A DNA stretch of 64,000 nucleotides from an uncultured Campylobacter sp. Its GTDB lineage: Bacteria; Campylobacterota; Campylobacteria; Campylobacterales; Campylobacteraceae. The notes beneath the pieces are model-generated. The model was not told the DNA's origin, ran no database searches, and saw nothing but the letters and a program-made list of their open reading frames with translations. Numbering within the stretch: the stretch's first letter is position 1; each line of letters starts with the position of its first letter. This document shows positions 1-9,144 of this stretch, one piece after another. The stretch lies in NCBI RefSeq assembly GCF_963518785.1, contig NZ_CAUQKJ010000005.1, forward strand, positions 1 to 64,000, in the 5' to 3' direction. The position numbers were made by a program, and so were the translations under genes.

Positions 1-64
1 CGGTGCGAAACAGAATTGTGATTATACAAGAGCGATGCTTAAAGGGGGCTGAATAGAAAAGATT

Positions 65-1087
65 TTAAACTAAATAAATTTTATGTTCGGCATGTGCTAT
101 AACTTCGCCGATGATAGCGCTACTAGCGTAGCCTGCGTTTTTTAAATTTACAAGCGCTCGCGCCGCGTCCTTTTCCGCTACGGCAAGCAGAAGTCCGCCG
201 CTGGTTTGCGCGTCGCAAAGCATTATGTCCGGCTCGGAATCGACACCAGGCGCGATAAATTTTAAATTTTTATAGCTTCCGGCGGGGACCAGCCCCTCAT
301 CAAGGCATCTTAGAGCGCTTTTTAGAAGCGGAATTTTGCTAGGATAAATTTTAAAACTCACGTTCTCGTTTATCATCTCAAGCGCGTGTCCAAGTAGTCC
401 AAAGCCCGTTACGTCGGTTGCGGCATGTATTTTTAAACCCGCCAATGCGCCCACGGCATAAAAATTTAGCAAAATCATGCTCTCTATCGCATCACGAAAT
501 TCTTCAAATTTAAGAAATTTCGCCTTGATAGCCGTAGCGATGATGCCCGTACCGAGGGGTTTTGTTAGGATCAGCAGGTCGCCTTCGCGCGCTGTATTAT
601 TACTCCAAAATTTACGCGGATTCACGCGCCCCGTGACGCTAAGTCCGTAATAAATTTCAGGAGTAGAGATGGTGTGGCCGCCCACCAAAGCTCCTCCGCA
701 CTCTTTGATCTTGTCTTTGCCGCCGCGCAAAATTTCGCGCAGAATTTCGTTTGAGAAATGACAATCGTCAAAACCCACGATGTTTAGGGCGTTTATCACT
801 TCGCCGCCCATCGCAAATACGTCGCTTAGGGAGTTTGCCGCCGCGATCTGTCCGAAGATAAACGGATCGTCTACCAAAGGGGTGATGAAATCGAGCGTCT
901 GCACGAGCGCAAGATCGTCGCTTATACGAAATACGCTCGCATCTTCGTTGCTGCAGGTGGACGACAGCAGGTTCGCATTGGGCTCGATTAAATTTCCAAG
1001 ATTTTCGGTTAGACCCGCCGGGTCAAGCTTGGCGGCTCAACCGGCGGCTGCAATAAATTTCGTGAGGTTAAAATCTCTGTAGATCAT
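65..1087 (-). CDS. selD: Selenide, water dikinase, itself a selenoprotein (in-frame UGA)
   Basis: SelD makes selenophosphate from selenide and ATP, the selenium donor for selenocysteine. An uninterrupted frame starts only at a GTG at 904, but reading upstream through one TGA (1037-1039) reaches an ATG at 1085-1087 and adds the family's N-terminus, including AAG-U-AAKLDP. The TGA is codon 17, exactly where other SelD proteins carry the catalytic Cys or Sec before a conserved Lys. The full product is 340 residues, normal for SelD. The ATG overlaps the yedF stop (ATGA), so the genes are translationally coupled. Ordinary annotation would call this a truncated 279-residue protein or a pseudogene; conservation on both sides of the TGA argues for selenocysteine. 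SelA and SelB are not in the window. Confidence 0.93.
1015..1035 (-). other. Candidate SECIS hairpin just after the selD UGA
   Basis: One base after the UGA the mRNA can form a 5-bp GC stem, CCGCC with GGCGG, around an 11-nt loop. An outer GGTT/AACC pairing is also possible. Bacterial SECIS elements are small hairpins directly downstream of the Sec codon, so position and size fit. An alternative GACCC/GGGTC hairpin overlaps it. No folding energy was computed. Confidence 0.4.
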
Positions 1088-1680
1088 AGTTTGATTACTT
1101 CGTATTTTGATAGGACGTCCATGATTTCGTATGCATTTGAAATCTCGCCGATCGCGAGCTTATCGACCAGTTTGTAGCCCTCTAGACAGCTTCCACAGCT
1201 TAAAATTTCAGCCCCCGCTTCGTTTAGTTTTTTGATCGCCTCAAAGCATTCGTGGCCGCGGTTGGTGGTTATGCGCACGGCGTTGTTTACACAGATGACC
1301 TTTACGGGTTTTTCGTCTAAGCTTAGTGCCGCACCTAAAAATTTAGCAAGCAAGCTCTTTCCGATCGGGCCGCTTCCGCACTGCTCCTCGTTTAGGAATA
1401 TCACCTTGCCTCTTTTCGGCGCCGCGACGTTACAATAAATATCGTCGATATTTTCATCTTTCAGCTCGTCCGTTTTTACGGTTTTTATAAGCGTGTCGGC
1501 GCCCGCTTGTGAAATTTTCGCCTCAAAGCCGTTTTTAGCCAAAAAGCGTTTTATGTTTTCGCGCGGCGCTACGTCGTTTACTAAAATTTCTAAATTCTCT
1601 CCGATTTTTAGCTCGCCGAGAGCTTTTTTAGTGCGTAAAAGCGGCTCCGGGCAATTTAAATTGCGACAATCTAGTTGCAT
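1084..1680 (-). CDS. yedF: YedF: TusA-like plus DsrE-like selenium/sulfur protein
   Basis: This 198-residue protein joins an N-terminal TusA-like domain (about 1-70, with the CPEP motif at 10-13 whose Cys carries sulfur or selenium in relatives) to a DsrE-like domain (about 88-198) with a Cys pair in SCGSC at 161-165. The two-domain form is the family called YedF, found beside selD in selenium-using bacteria and thought to handle reduced selenium. An AAGGA ribosome site precedes the ATG. The stop overlaps the selD start by 2 bases, so YedF and SelD are probably made together. Biochemical role is inferred from family and neighbourhood. Confidence 0.88.
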   Translation of the reverse strand: MQLDCRNLNCPEPLLRTKKALGELKIGENLEILVNDVAPRENIKRFLAKNGFEAKISQAGADTLIKTVKTDELKDENIDDIYCNVAAPKRGKVIFLNEEQCGSGPIGKSLLAKFLGAALSLDEKPVKVICVNNAVRITTNRGHECFEAIKKLNEAGAEILSCGSCLEGYKLVDKLAIGEISNAYEIMDVLSKYEVIKL

Positions 1681-1764
1681 ATGTAATCCTTAAAAATAAA
1701 ATTCTTTGAACCTCAAAGCTAATGCGAGCCGCACGCAAGCAGGCCCGCATAAAATTTACCCAAG

Positions 1765-2724
1765 TTATAAGCGCGGGTACTTCGCTTCAAATTGCGATTT
1801 GGCGATCTGCCCCTTATCGAGCAGCTCGCGATACCAGTAGTGGTGAAGGACGTAAACTTCCTCCTCCGGCTTGTGTCCGTCGATCATCGAGTGGATGGCA
1901 CCGCTGATCGCAAAGACCGCCATATAGATATGCACAAGCAAAAATACCGCGCAGACCGCACCCAAAAAATTATGAATAATCGCGCTTGCTCTTAAAATTT
2001 CGATCTGACTCATACCTAGCGCACTTCTCATCTCAGGGATATTGTAATCTAAGAAAAACATCGATGCGCCCGTAGCTATCATCACTATGCCGCCTAAAGT
2101 CGCGACCCAAAACCACGCTTTTTGGCCGGCGTTAAATTTACCCGCGGGAATCGTGCGCTTCTTTTTGCTTAGATAACCGCCCACGATCATCATCCATTTG
2201 ATATCGTAAGCTCGCGGTAGCATACGCCAAAACCATGTCACTAGCATAGGCATAACGGCGATCGCAAAGGCTATCGTAGCTAGTCCGTGAGCATTTTTAC
2301 AAAATCTCACGAAAGCGCCGCCGCCGAATTCCTCGCCAAACATCATAATTAAGCCTGTCGGAACCAAGATCGCCCATGCGACGGCCGCTACGAAATGGTA
2401 TAGTCGCTCAAATTTATTAAACGCATAGATCGGCTTGCCCGCGTGATGATCGAAGTGCTTCGGCCCTATGATCGCGTAGTGCCCAATAAAAGCTATGATT
2501 ACGCCCAAAACCGCACCCAGCGCCAACCAAGCAAAAAAGCCCGAGCTTTGCAGATGTCCTTGAAATTGCAGAAAAATCGGACCGAAGCCATTGCCGTAGC
2601 TATCGATGTTTTCAAGCCTTGCATTGCCCCAAACATCGCTATTTCCCTGCACGATATCGGCATATTTTTTCTCTTCGGCCTGCGCATAAATACAGGCGAA
2701 AAGCGCGAGAAACAATCTTTTCAT
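1765..2724 (-). CDS. fdhC: Formate dehydrogenase cytochrome b (gamma) subunit
   Basis: The 319-residue protein begins with a signal-like segment (1-16) and has several membrane spans in the arrangement of FdnI/FdoI-type gamma subunits. These anchor formate dehydrogenase in the inner membrane and pass electrons from formate to menaquinone through b haems. Histidine-bearing stretches include ERLYHF near residue 107, NAHGL and IIHNFLG. An AAGGA site precedes the ATG. No catalytic (fdhA) or iron-sulfur (fdhB) gene lies beside it: upstream is nspC, downstream yedF. In C. jejuni, as I recall, the fdh genes lie between selD and nspC, so this appears to be the remaining piece of a reduced or rearranged cluster. 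Confidence 0.87.
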   Translation of the reverse strand: MKRLFLALFACIYAQAEEKKYADIVQGNSDVWGNARLENIDSYGNGFGPIFLQFQGHLQSSGFFAWLALGAVLGVIIAFIGHYAIIGPKHFDHHAGKPIYAFNKFERLYHFVAAVAWAILVPTGLIMMFGEEFGGGAFVRFCKNAHGLATIAFAIAVMPMLVTWFWRMLPRAYDIKWMMIVGGYLSKKKRTIPAGKFNAGQKAWFWVATLGGIVMIATGASMFFLDYNIPEMRSALGMSQIEILRASAIIHNFLGAVCAVFLLVHIYMAVFAISGAIHSMIDGHKPEEEVYVLHHYWYRELLDKGQIAKSQFEAKYPRL

Positions 2725-2819
2725 GGATTTCCTTAGATATAAAATTCAAGCCGATTATATCATTTTTTGCAAAAAATTTTCTTACAAAGCAAAATTACAT
2801 TTCTGCATTAAGTGCGGCA

Positions 2820-3974
2820 CTAGTTTCGCCTAGCGTACTCGTCGTAGCCGAATTTTTTGATCATTAAAACCTCTCCGCGCTCGTCTACCAGAACAAGATC
2901 GGGTAGCTTGATACCGTTAAAAGTCGTGTTTTTCACGATAGTGTAGTGGATCTGATCCTCGAAAATCACTCGATCGCCGATGTTTAGCAGCGCGTCAAAT
3001 TTATACTCGGGTTGTCCGCTCTCAAGCCCCACGACGTCGCCCGCGAGGCAGGTATTGCCGCCGAAGCGGTAGCTAAATTTACCGCTCTTACTCTCGCCGC
3101 GTACCGCAGGACGATACGGCATCAGCACGGTATCGGGCATATGAGCTTCAGCGGAAGCGTCTAAAATAGCGATTTTAGCGCCGTTTTCTACTATGTCAAG
3201 CACGCTAGAGACCAAATACCCGCACTCCCAGCCTACCGCCTCGCCCGGCTCGAGATAAATTTCGACCTCGTATTTTTCGCGAAATTTTTTGATCAGCTCT
3301 ATCAGCAGCTCCACGTCGTAGCCTGCGCGCGTGATATGATGCCCGCCGCCGAAATTTAGCCACTTTAGGGCGCCGAAATACTTGCCGAATTTCGCCTCGA
3401 AAACCTCGAGCACCCGCTCTAGGCTCGCAGCGCTTTCTTCGCACAGCGCGTGAAAATGCAGCCCCGAGATGCCGCGCAAAAAATCGCCGTCTTGCAAGAT
3501 CGCCCGCTGCAGCGCCTCAAGGCTCATCCCTAGCCTGCTAAAGCTGCCGCACGGATTGTAAGCGTCTTTGGGCGCGAAGGAGGTCTGCGGATTTAGCCGT
3601 AGTCCACACGACGCACCCGCAGCGAGCGCCTTTGCGCGGTATTTTTGCCACTGCGCGGCGCTATTGAACACGACATGGTTTGAAATTTTTAAAATTTCAT
3701 CCAAATCATCCTCTTTGAATGCGGGCGAGTATGTGTGGATTTCGCCGTTTTTAATAAACTCTGCAGCAAATTTCGCCTCGTGCAGGCCGCTACAAGTTGC
3801 GCCCCAGAGGTATTTGCCAACGTAAGGCATCGCGAAGCTAAACGCAAAGCCTTTTAGCGCGCATAAAATTTTTGCTCCGCTTCGCTCGCCTACGCCGCGT
3901 AAAATTTCTAAATTTTTTACCAGTTTTTGCTCCTCGCACACGTAAGCGGGGGTCGAAATTTCATCGATTTTCAT
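2820..3974 (-). CDS. nspC: Carboxynorspermidine decarboxylase
   Basis: This PLP enzyme of the alanine racemase-fold decarboxylase group removes CO2 from carboxy(nor)spermidine, the last step of the alternative polyamine route of epsilonproteobacteria. The 384-residue product fits the family. ALKG at 39-42 supplies the likely PLP Lys (K41). Later come a GGGHH motif (phosphate side), EPGEAV, and a C-terminal half with the substrate-side Cys/Asp region. A GAGGA site precedes the ATG. It is divergent from moaD across an 87-base gap that must hold both promoters. The partner carboxynorspermidine synthase is not in the window. Confidence 0.9.
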   Translation of the reverse strand: MKIDEISTPAYVCEEQKLVKNLEILRGVGERSGAKILCALKGFAFSFAMPYVGKYLWGATCSGLHEAKFAAEFIKNGEIHTYSPAFKEDDLDEILKISNHVVFNSAAQWQKYRAKALAAGASCGLRLNPQTSFAPKDAYNPCGSFSRLGMSLEALQRAILQDGDFLRGISGLHFHALCEESAASLERVLEVFEAKFGKYFGALKWLNFGGGHHITRAGYDVELLIELIKKFREKYEVEIYLEPGEAVGWECGYLVSSVLDIVENGAKIAILDASAEAHMPDTVLMPYRPAVRGESKSGKFSYRFGGNTCLAGDVVGLESGQPEYKFDALLNIGDRVIFEDQIHYTIVKNTTFNGIKLPDLVLVDERGEVLMIKKFGYDEYARRN

Positions 3975-4061
3975 CGTTTTTCCTCATTAAATTTTTACGC
4001 AATTATATAAAATTTTATAAATTTTTCGTTAAAATCGCTCAATCTTTAAAAAAGGACAAAA

Positions 4062-4283
4062 ATGGTAGAGATAGAATTTTTAGGGCCGATCGGGCGCGAG
4101 CCCCTGCGCCTAAACGCAAACTCCTTGCAAGAGGTAAAAGCGGAGCTGCAAAAGGACGAAAGCCTGCGAGAGTGGCTCGCAAACTGCGCCGTAGCGGTAA
4201 ATGATAAGATGATTTATGATGCGAATTTTGCGCTCAAATCCGGCGATCGCGTGAGCCTTCTGCCTCCCGTTTGCGGCGGCTAA
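4062..4283 (+). CDS. moaD: Molybdopterin synthase small subunit MoaD
   Basis: This 73-residue ubiquitin-like protein ends in Gly-Gly, the C-terminus that is thiocarboxylated and donates sulfur to make molybdopterin. Conserved C-terminal features are VNDKMI (about 46-51) and LLPPVCGG. An AAGGA site precedes the ATG. It lies 15 bases upstream of moaE in the same direction, so both subunits are made together. The cofactor would serve formate dehydrogenase and other molybdo- or tungsto-enzymes. Confidence 0.9.
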   Translation: MVEIEFLGPIGREPLRLNANSLQEVKAELQKDESLREWLANCAVAVNDKMIYDANFALKSGDRVSLLPPVCGG

Positions 4284-4298
4284 GCTTAGGAGGCGGCG

Positions 4299-4808
4299 AT
4301 GAGCGAGGCCAAATTTAATCCAGAAATTTTAAGCAAGATCGAGCCTGAAATTTATGAGGGCAGCTTGAACGTGAACGCGATTTTATCGCGCTGGTACGCT
4401 AAATTTAAGGACGCAAATTGCGGCGCGTTCATTACCTTCGTAGGCATCGTGCGCGACGAGGGCGGCATCTGCGCGCTGAGCTTCGATATCTACGAGCCGA
4501 TTTTGCGAACTTGGTTCGAAGCGTGGCAGCAAAAGGCCGCGGCACAGGGCGCATTCGTGCTTTTTGCACATTCAAACGGGGGCGTGCCGATCCACGAAAG
4601 CTCCTACGTCGCAGGCGTCGTAAGCCCGCAGCGCAAGGTCGCTCTGGCACTCATAAACGAGTTTGTGGAGGATTTCAAGGCGGCCGCGCCGATCTGGAAA
4701 TACGACGTAAAGGGTGGCAAAATCGAGGACGGCAAAGTAGTAGGCGGGAAGAGAATCTATGCGGCGGATCGCTCGCAGAGAGTAAAAGGCGCGGGGCTTT
4801 TGAGCTAA
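4299..4808 (+). CDS. moaE: Molybdopterin synthase large subunit MoaE
   Basis: MoaE is the catalytic partner of MoaD and puts two sulfurs into precursor Z. The 169-residue protein has the family signatures GAFITFVGIVRDE (about 43-55), VPIHESSYV and a basic C-terminal WKYDVKGGKI segment that carries active-site lysines in the family. A strong AGGAGG site sits just before the ATG, directly after moaD. The N-terminal 25 residues are slightly longer than usual. Confidence 0.9.
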   Translation: MSEAKFNPEILSKIEPEIYEGSLNVNAILSRWYAKFKDANCGAFITFVGIVRDEGGICALSFDIYEPILRTWFEAWQQKAAAQGAFVLFAHSNGGVPIHESSYVAGVVSPQRKVALALINEFVEDFKAAAPIWKYDVKGGKIEDGKVVGGKRIYAADRSQRVKGAGLLS

Positions 4809-5245
4809 ATTTAAAAGCATGCGCTGTTTTATCCCCATAGGCTTGCTTCAATTCAATTAAATTTAATCAAAACGGCTATTGCACCGACAATCAAAATTCC
4901 GTGTAGAAAATACTGCAGAATTTCAAAATAAAGATTTTGTGTAAATTTAGCGGCTGAGGCTAAATTTAAAGATTAAAATTTACTCTAATCCTGCCCCTGC
5001 ACTCCGATAAGTATGGTAGAGCAAGGATTAAAATTTCAAATCTAAATTTTATAGCAAATTTAATCAATCCGGTCAATGTGCTGCACAGCAAATAAAATGG
5101 CGCTACAATCGTCTTGTAATCCCGCGCAGCATAAAATAAAATTTAAACCCACTTTCGCGCGCGGTATCTGCAAGCGCAAGTGAAGCACAGTGCGATGAAA
5201 TTTTAAAATTTCATTGCAAATATAACCATCTCTGCCAAATGGCGA
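4809..5245. other. Non-coding gap after moaE
   Basis: These 437 bases separate moaE from the convergent McrB-like gene. They consist mostly of AAATTT and AAAATTTTA words between short GC-rich stretches. I see no supported gene, no clear hairpin with a T run and no repeat array. Confidence 0.5.
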
Positions 5246-7048
5246 CTAAAATTTAAACACGCTCTTAGCTTCAGCGATGCGCTCGCCAAGGCTCGTAGCG
5301 GTATCTTCGCCACTTGCTGCGCACCTAAAGATCGGCTCAAGAACCTCGGCGAAAAAGCCGTTTAACCCCTCCTGCATGATCTGCGCGCCACTTTGATAGC
5401 GCGCTAGCCCCATAAATACGCCGTGCCCGATCGCGCCGAGAGCCTTTGCCTCATCGGCGATAAATTTATTCAGCGCCTTGCAAACCGCAACGACCGCGCT
5501 TGCGTTTACGATCTCGCGATCCCTTAAATAATCCTCAAGCGCGCCGTAATCGCACTCGCATCTGATCCATCTAAACGCCTTTGCAATCGATGGCGAAACG
5601 CATTTGTGCTCATTTAGAGTGCATAGGACGTATAAATTTTTAGGCACCGCGAAATATGAGCGGCCGTCCTTTAAAACGACGCTAGCGCGCGCTTTTTCGC
5701 CCTCTTCAAAGCCGTCGATTACGTGGGAATTTTTCGTGCGGATCAGTGAAAGCTCATCATTCTCGTCGTAGCGACGATCCAAAAGCACCGCAGCCTCGCC
5801 TAAAATTTTATCCAAGCTCGCAGTACTTGCATTGTCGATCAGAAAATAATACTCGCCCTTCGGATCGTTTAGCGCCTCTTTGCAAAGCACCTTAAACTCG
5901 CCGTCGATGAAACTTTTGCCGTAAAACCCGTCTATAAAATCGCGATATTCAAAGCCTTCGTGCAGGCAAACGTAGCGGAAATTTTTTGTCGCAAGCTTTT
6001 TTTCGGTGATCAAAGATCGCAGCCTGCGAGTTTTGCCCGTGCCGATCGCGCCGTAAAATATCGTATTTTTTGCGACCTCTTCGCTATTGTAATTTTTAAC
6101 GTATTCAAAAAATAGCGAGGAATACACGATCCTAGCTGCGCCCACGACATCCTGCGGATACGGGGTAAATTCCGCGATAAATCGCGAACTTACTTCGTAA
6201 AATTCTTCGAAAATTTCAACCTTTTCGTCGTAGAGCAAGGATAAAATTTGCGCGGTTTCATCGCGATAAACGAGCGTCGGAAACTCATCGTTGCACTGCG
6301 CAAATATGCTAGCTAGCAGATAGAGCTTTTCGCGCGAAATTTGCGCGAAATCGCCGTCCTCGGCAAGTCCTAAATTTAGCATCCCATCGTCGCTTAGGTA
6401 GCTGTCGATCAGATAGAAATTATCGGTATTTATCGCGGATTTTAAAAATTCCATCAGCACGAAGGGCTGATTATGCAGCGCGACGTCGAAAAAATCGATC
6501 GCCAAAGCGCTGTCCACCGCCGTAAGAAGCCTGTAAAGCTCGTCGTAGAAATTGACTAGCTTTTGTTTAAAAATATCGCGCGCGGTGCGCTCCTGCGAAT
6601 AGCTATTGAAATTTTTGACGATATTTTCGATAAAAACATAAAGCGAGACGATGTTTTTATCCTCGCCGCTAAGCACGCTATCTACGCTTTTTACGGCATT
6701 TTTAGGAAACAGCTCCTTTTTGCCGACGATGCGGTCTTTAAAAGCGAAATCGTAATAAAACGCGCTGATATTGGAATCAAAATACTGATCCATAAAGAAA
6801 TACTCGGCGTGCGCGAACTTCTCGCCCAAAGATAAAATTTTGCAGCTTCTAAGATTGCCGTCGCTGAGATTTATATATAAAGTTTGCAAAAACTCGTTCT
6901 CGGTCTCATCAAAGCTTGCGAGGCAGCGCTTGATCTCGCCTAAATACTTTGAAATCGCGGTTTGTTTTTTAAGCCAGAATTGGTTTTTGTTGTGATTTTT
7001 CCAGCTGGCAACCAGCGACTCTATCTTTTCCTTGCTAAAATCTTGCAT
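5246..7048 (-). CDS. McrB-like AAA+ protein with an altered active site
   Basis: This 600-residue protein has an all-helical-looking N-terminal half (1-315) with no family I recognise, then a C-terminal AAA+ domain resembling McrB, the GTP-driven translocase of McrBC restriction. Walker A is GAIGTGKT at 333-340. The Walker B region reads YYFLIDNAS (400-408), with Asn where McrB-type proteins have the catalytic Glu and without the following NR. The later MNTADRS-like motif has become LNEHKCV (478-484). A LGEAA segment at 416-420 aligns with the McrB IFGE region. No McrC nuclease is adjacent. Nucleotide binding is plausible, hydrolysis doubtful. It could be an orphan defence component or a protein reused for another task. 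Confidence 0.6.
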   Translation of the reverse strand: MQDFSKEKIESLVASWKNHNKNQFWLKKQTAISKYLGEIKRCLASFDETENEFLQTLYINLSDGNLRSCKILSLGEKFAHAEYFFMDQYFDSNISAFYYDFAFKDRIVGKKELFPKNAVKSVDSVLSGEDKNIVSLYVFIENIVKNFNSYSQERTARDIFKQKLVNFYDELYRLLTAVDSALAIDFFDVALHNQPFVLMEFLKSAINTDNFYLIDSYLSDDGMLNLGLAEDGDFAQISREKLYLLASIFAQCNDEFPTLVYRDETAQILSLLYDEKVEIFEEFYEVSSRFIAEFTPYPQDVVGAARIVYSSLFFEYVKNYNSEEVAKNTIFYGAIGTGKTRRLRSLITEKKLATKNFRYVCLHEGFEYRDFIDGFYGKSFIDGEFKVLCKEALNDPKGEYYFLIDNASTASLDKILGEAAVLLDRRYDENDELSLIRTKNSHVIDGFEEGEKARASVVLKDGRSYFAVPKNLYVLCTLNEHKCVSPSIAKAFRWIRCECDYGALEDYLRDREIVNASAVVAVCKALNKFIADEAKALGAIGHGVFMGLARYQSGAQIMQEGLNGFFAEVLEPIFRCAASGEDTATSLGERIAEAKSVFKF

Positions 7049-7203
7049 GACTTATCCTTGAAAGATTAAAATTGTGTATTGTACTTGAATTTAAATAAAT
7101 AATTAATAAAACTCTGATCTTGCGGCGGAGTGCGAAAGCAAATTTTATTAAATTTACGCGCTAGGATGCGGTAGGAAATTTTAAAATTTACTGCGCGCTA
7201 GAT

Positions 7204-7839
7204 CTATCCGCGACCCTGCACCAGCGGGACGAATTCGCAAGCGCCGAGCTCCTCTTCTTTGATCTCGGACGGCGAAATTTTACTAAATCTAACGATCTTT
7301 TGCGAGCCGCCTCTATTCATCGGAGCGACCAAAATTCCGCCGATTGCCAGCTGCGCAAACAACCGCTCGTCGATCCGCTCGGCGCACGCGGAGAGCAATA
7401 TCCTATCAAAAGGGGCGAAATTTTTCCACCCCGCGTTGCCGTCGTCGTGACGCAGGCTGATGTTTGAAATCCCGAGATTTGTGAAGTGTCTTTTCGCCTC
7501 GCCCACCAGCCGCTCGACGCGCTCGACGGCAAAGACGCGGTGAACCATCCTGCTTAAAATCGCCGCTTGATAGCCGCTGCCGCAGCCGATCTCTAAAATT
7601 TTCTCGACCTTCGGATCGACGCTTAGCGCCATCGTCATGCGCGCGACCGTCAGCGGCGAGCTGATCCACTGGCTGGCCAAAATGGGCTGTGCGTTGAGGC
7701 TGAAAGCGTGCGCGCCGAGCGGGGCAAACTCGCTTCTAGCGACGCTACAAAACGCCTCAAAAAGCGCTGGATTTAAACTCACCTGCTCGGCGATATCGTT
7801 CGCCATCTTTTCGCAGCGTAGCCGCTCTAGCGAGACCAT
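7204..7839 (-). CDS. pcm: Protein-L-isoaspartate O-methyltransferase
   Basis: Pcm methylates isoaspartyl residues in aged proteins so that they can revert to aspartate, using S-adenosylmethionine. The 211-residue length is typical. The SAM-binding glycine loop LEIGCGSGYQAA (about 81-92) and the upstream substrate-side segment QPILASQWISSP are clear. A GGGAG site precedes the ATG. It is downstream of nrdB on the same strand, 282 bases away, an arrangement I recall from other Campylobacter. Confidence 0.9.
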   Translation of the reverse strand: MVSLERLRCEKMANDIAEQVSLNPALFEAFCSVARSEFAPLGAHAFSLNAQPILASQWISSPLTVARMTMALSVDPKVEKILEIGCGSGYQAAILSRMVHRVFAVERVERLVGEAKRHFTNLGISNISLRHDDGNAGWKNFAPFDRILLSACAERIDERLFAQLAIGGILVAPMNRGGSQKIVRFSKISPSEIKEEELGACEFVPLVQGRG

Positions 7840-8121
7840 AGTGCACTCCCGTCCGACCAGACGTTAAATTTAAAGCCACGAAAGTTTCTGCCATACCTAA
7901 ATTTAGGGCTGATAAAATTTTTAAAAATGTCTCCAAAGAGCTTACGCTGTATCGAAAGAGCATGAACTGCGTTTTTTGGATACACAGCACGGCTAAATTT
8001 TAAAAATTTTACCGATAAAGCGCTTTCTGCGCTCATCGCATGTCCGTGCCGCGCCGGACAAGTATCTGCAAAATATCCGTGCTGCGATGCGGCAAAGCAA
8101 AATTTCAAACCGCAAAATCCG

Positions 8122-9144
8122 CTAAAAATCATCGAAATTCAAACTTCCTTTGCTGTAGTTCGTGACCTTGCTCTCGAAAAAGTTGCTCTTCTGATCGTTA
8201 AATTTAGAAAAATCATCGACCCATTTTATCGGATGTTTCGCGCCGTATCGCTTCTCAAGCCCGATGGCAAGCAGGCGCTGATCGACCAGGTAGTGGATGT
8301 ATTCTTCGATGATGTCGTCCGTAAAGCCCATGATTTGGTTATCCGTGATGTATTTGCCCCAATCGATCTCCAAGTTTCCCGCCGTCTCGAACATCTCGTA
8401 AATTTTATCCACGTTGCGTTTGTTAAACAGATCGGCACGCTCCTTGCGAACGGAATTTATCATGTTTTGAAAGAGTAGCAGATGCGTGATCTCGTCGCGC
8501 TGTATGAAGCGGATCATCTGCGCGCTGCCTAGCATCTTGCCCGCGCGAGCAAGCGCATAGATCGACGTAAAGCCGCTGTAGAAGTAGATCCCCTCTAAAA
8601 TTTGATTCGCCACCATCGCTAACAGCAGCTTATCGTCGCTAACCTCGCCCGCAAGCTCCTCATAGACGCTTGAGATGTAGTCGTTTTTCCTGCGAAGCAT
8701 ATCGTCGTGCTTCTCCATCTCGTAAATCAGATCGGTGTTCTCACATATCGCCTCGACCATGACGGCGTAGGATTTGCTGTGGTTGGCCTCCTCGTAGGCT
8801 TGGCGCGCGAGCACTGCGTTGATCTCTGGAGCCGTGATGTAGGGGTTGATATTATCGGCGAGATTGTTGGTCTGAAAGCTATCCATCGATATCAGCTGGC
8901 TCCACACGAGATCGTACATCCGCTTCTCGGCGCTTGTGAGATTGAAGTTATAATCGCGCACGTCGTCCGTGGTATCGACCTCTTTAGGAAACCAGGTGTT
9001 GGCCTCCATTAGATCCCAAAGTTTCAGCGCCCATTGATATTTCGCCTTGGTAAAATTTAAAATACCCTGCGGATTGCCGCCAAAGACCTTGCGATCGGTA
9101 AGCGTCTCGTCGGAGAAGGGGTTGTAGATTTTTTTCCTATCCAT
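8122..9144 (-). CDS. nrdB: Aerobic ribonucleotide reductase beta subunit
   Basis: NrdB holds the diiron-tyrosyl radical of class I ribonucleotide reductase, which makes dNTP precursors when oxygen is present. The 340-residue protein has the first-helix WFPKEVD segment (51-57), then EEANHSKSY (118-126), whose Tyr126 is the likely radical residue, and the RDEITHLLLF metal-ligand helix. An AAGG site precedes the ATG. NrdA is not in the window. The genome also has the oxygen-sensitive NrdD about 1.4 kb away, so both aerobic and anaerobic routes are present. Confidence 0.93.
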   Translation of the reverse strand: MDRKKIYNPFSDETLTDRKVFGGNPQGILNFTKAKYQWALKLWDLMEANTWFPKEVDTTDDVRDYNFNLTSAEKRMYDLVWSQLISMDSFQTNNLADNINPYITAPEINAVLARQAYEEANHSKSYAVMVEAICENTDLIYEMEKHDDMLRRKNDYISSVYEELAGEVSDDKLLLAMVANQILEGIYFYSGFTSIYALARAGKMLGSAQMIRFIQRDEITHLLLFQNMINSVRKERADLFNKRNVDKIYEMFETAGNLEIDWGKYITDNQIMGFTDDIIEEYIHYLVDQRLLAIGLEKRYGAKHPIKWVDDFSKFNDQKSNFFESKVTNYSKGSLNFDDF

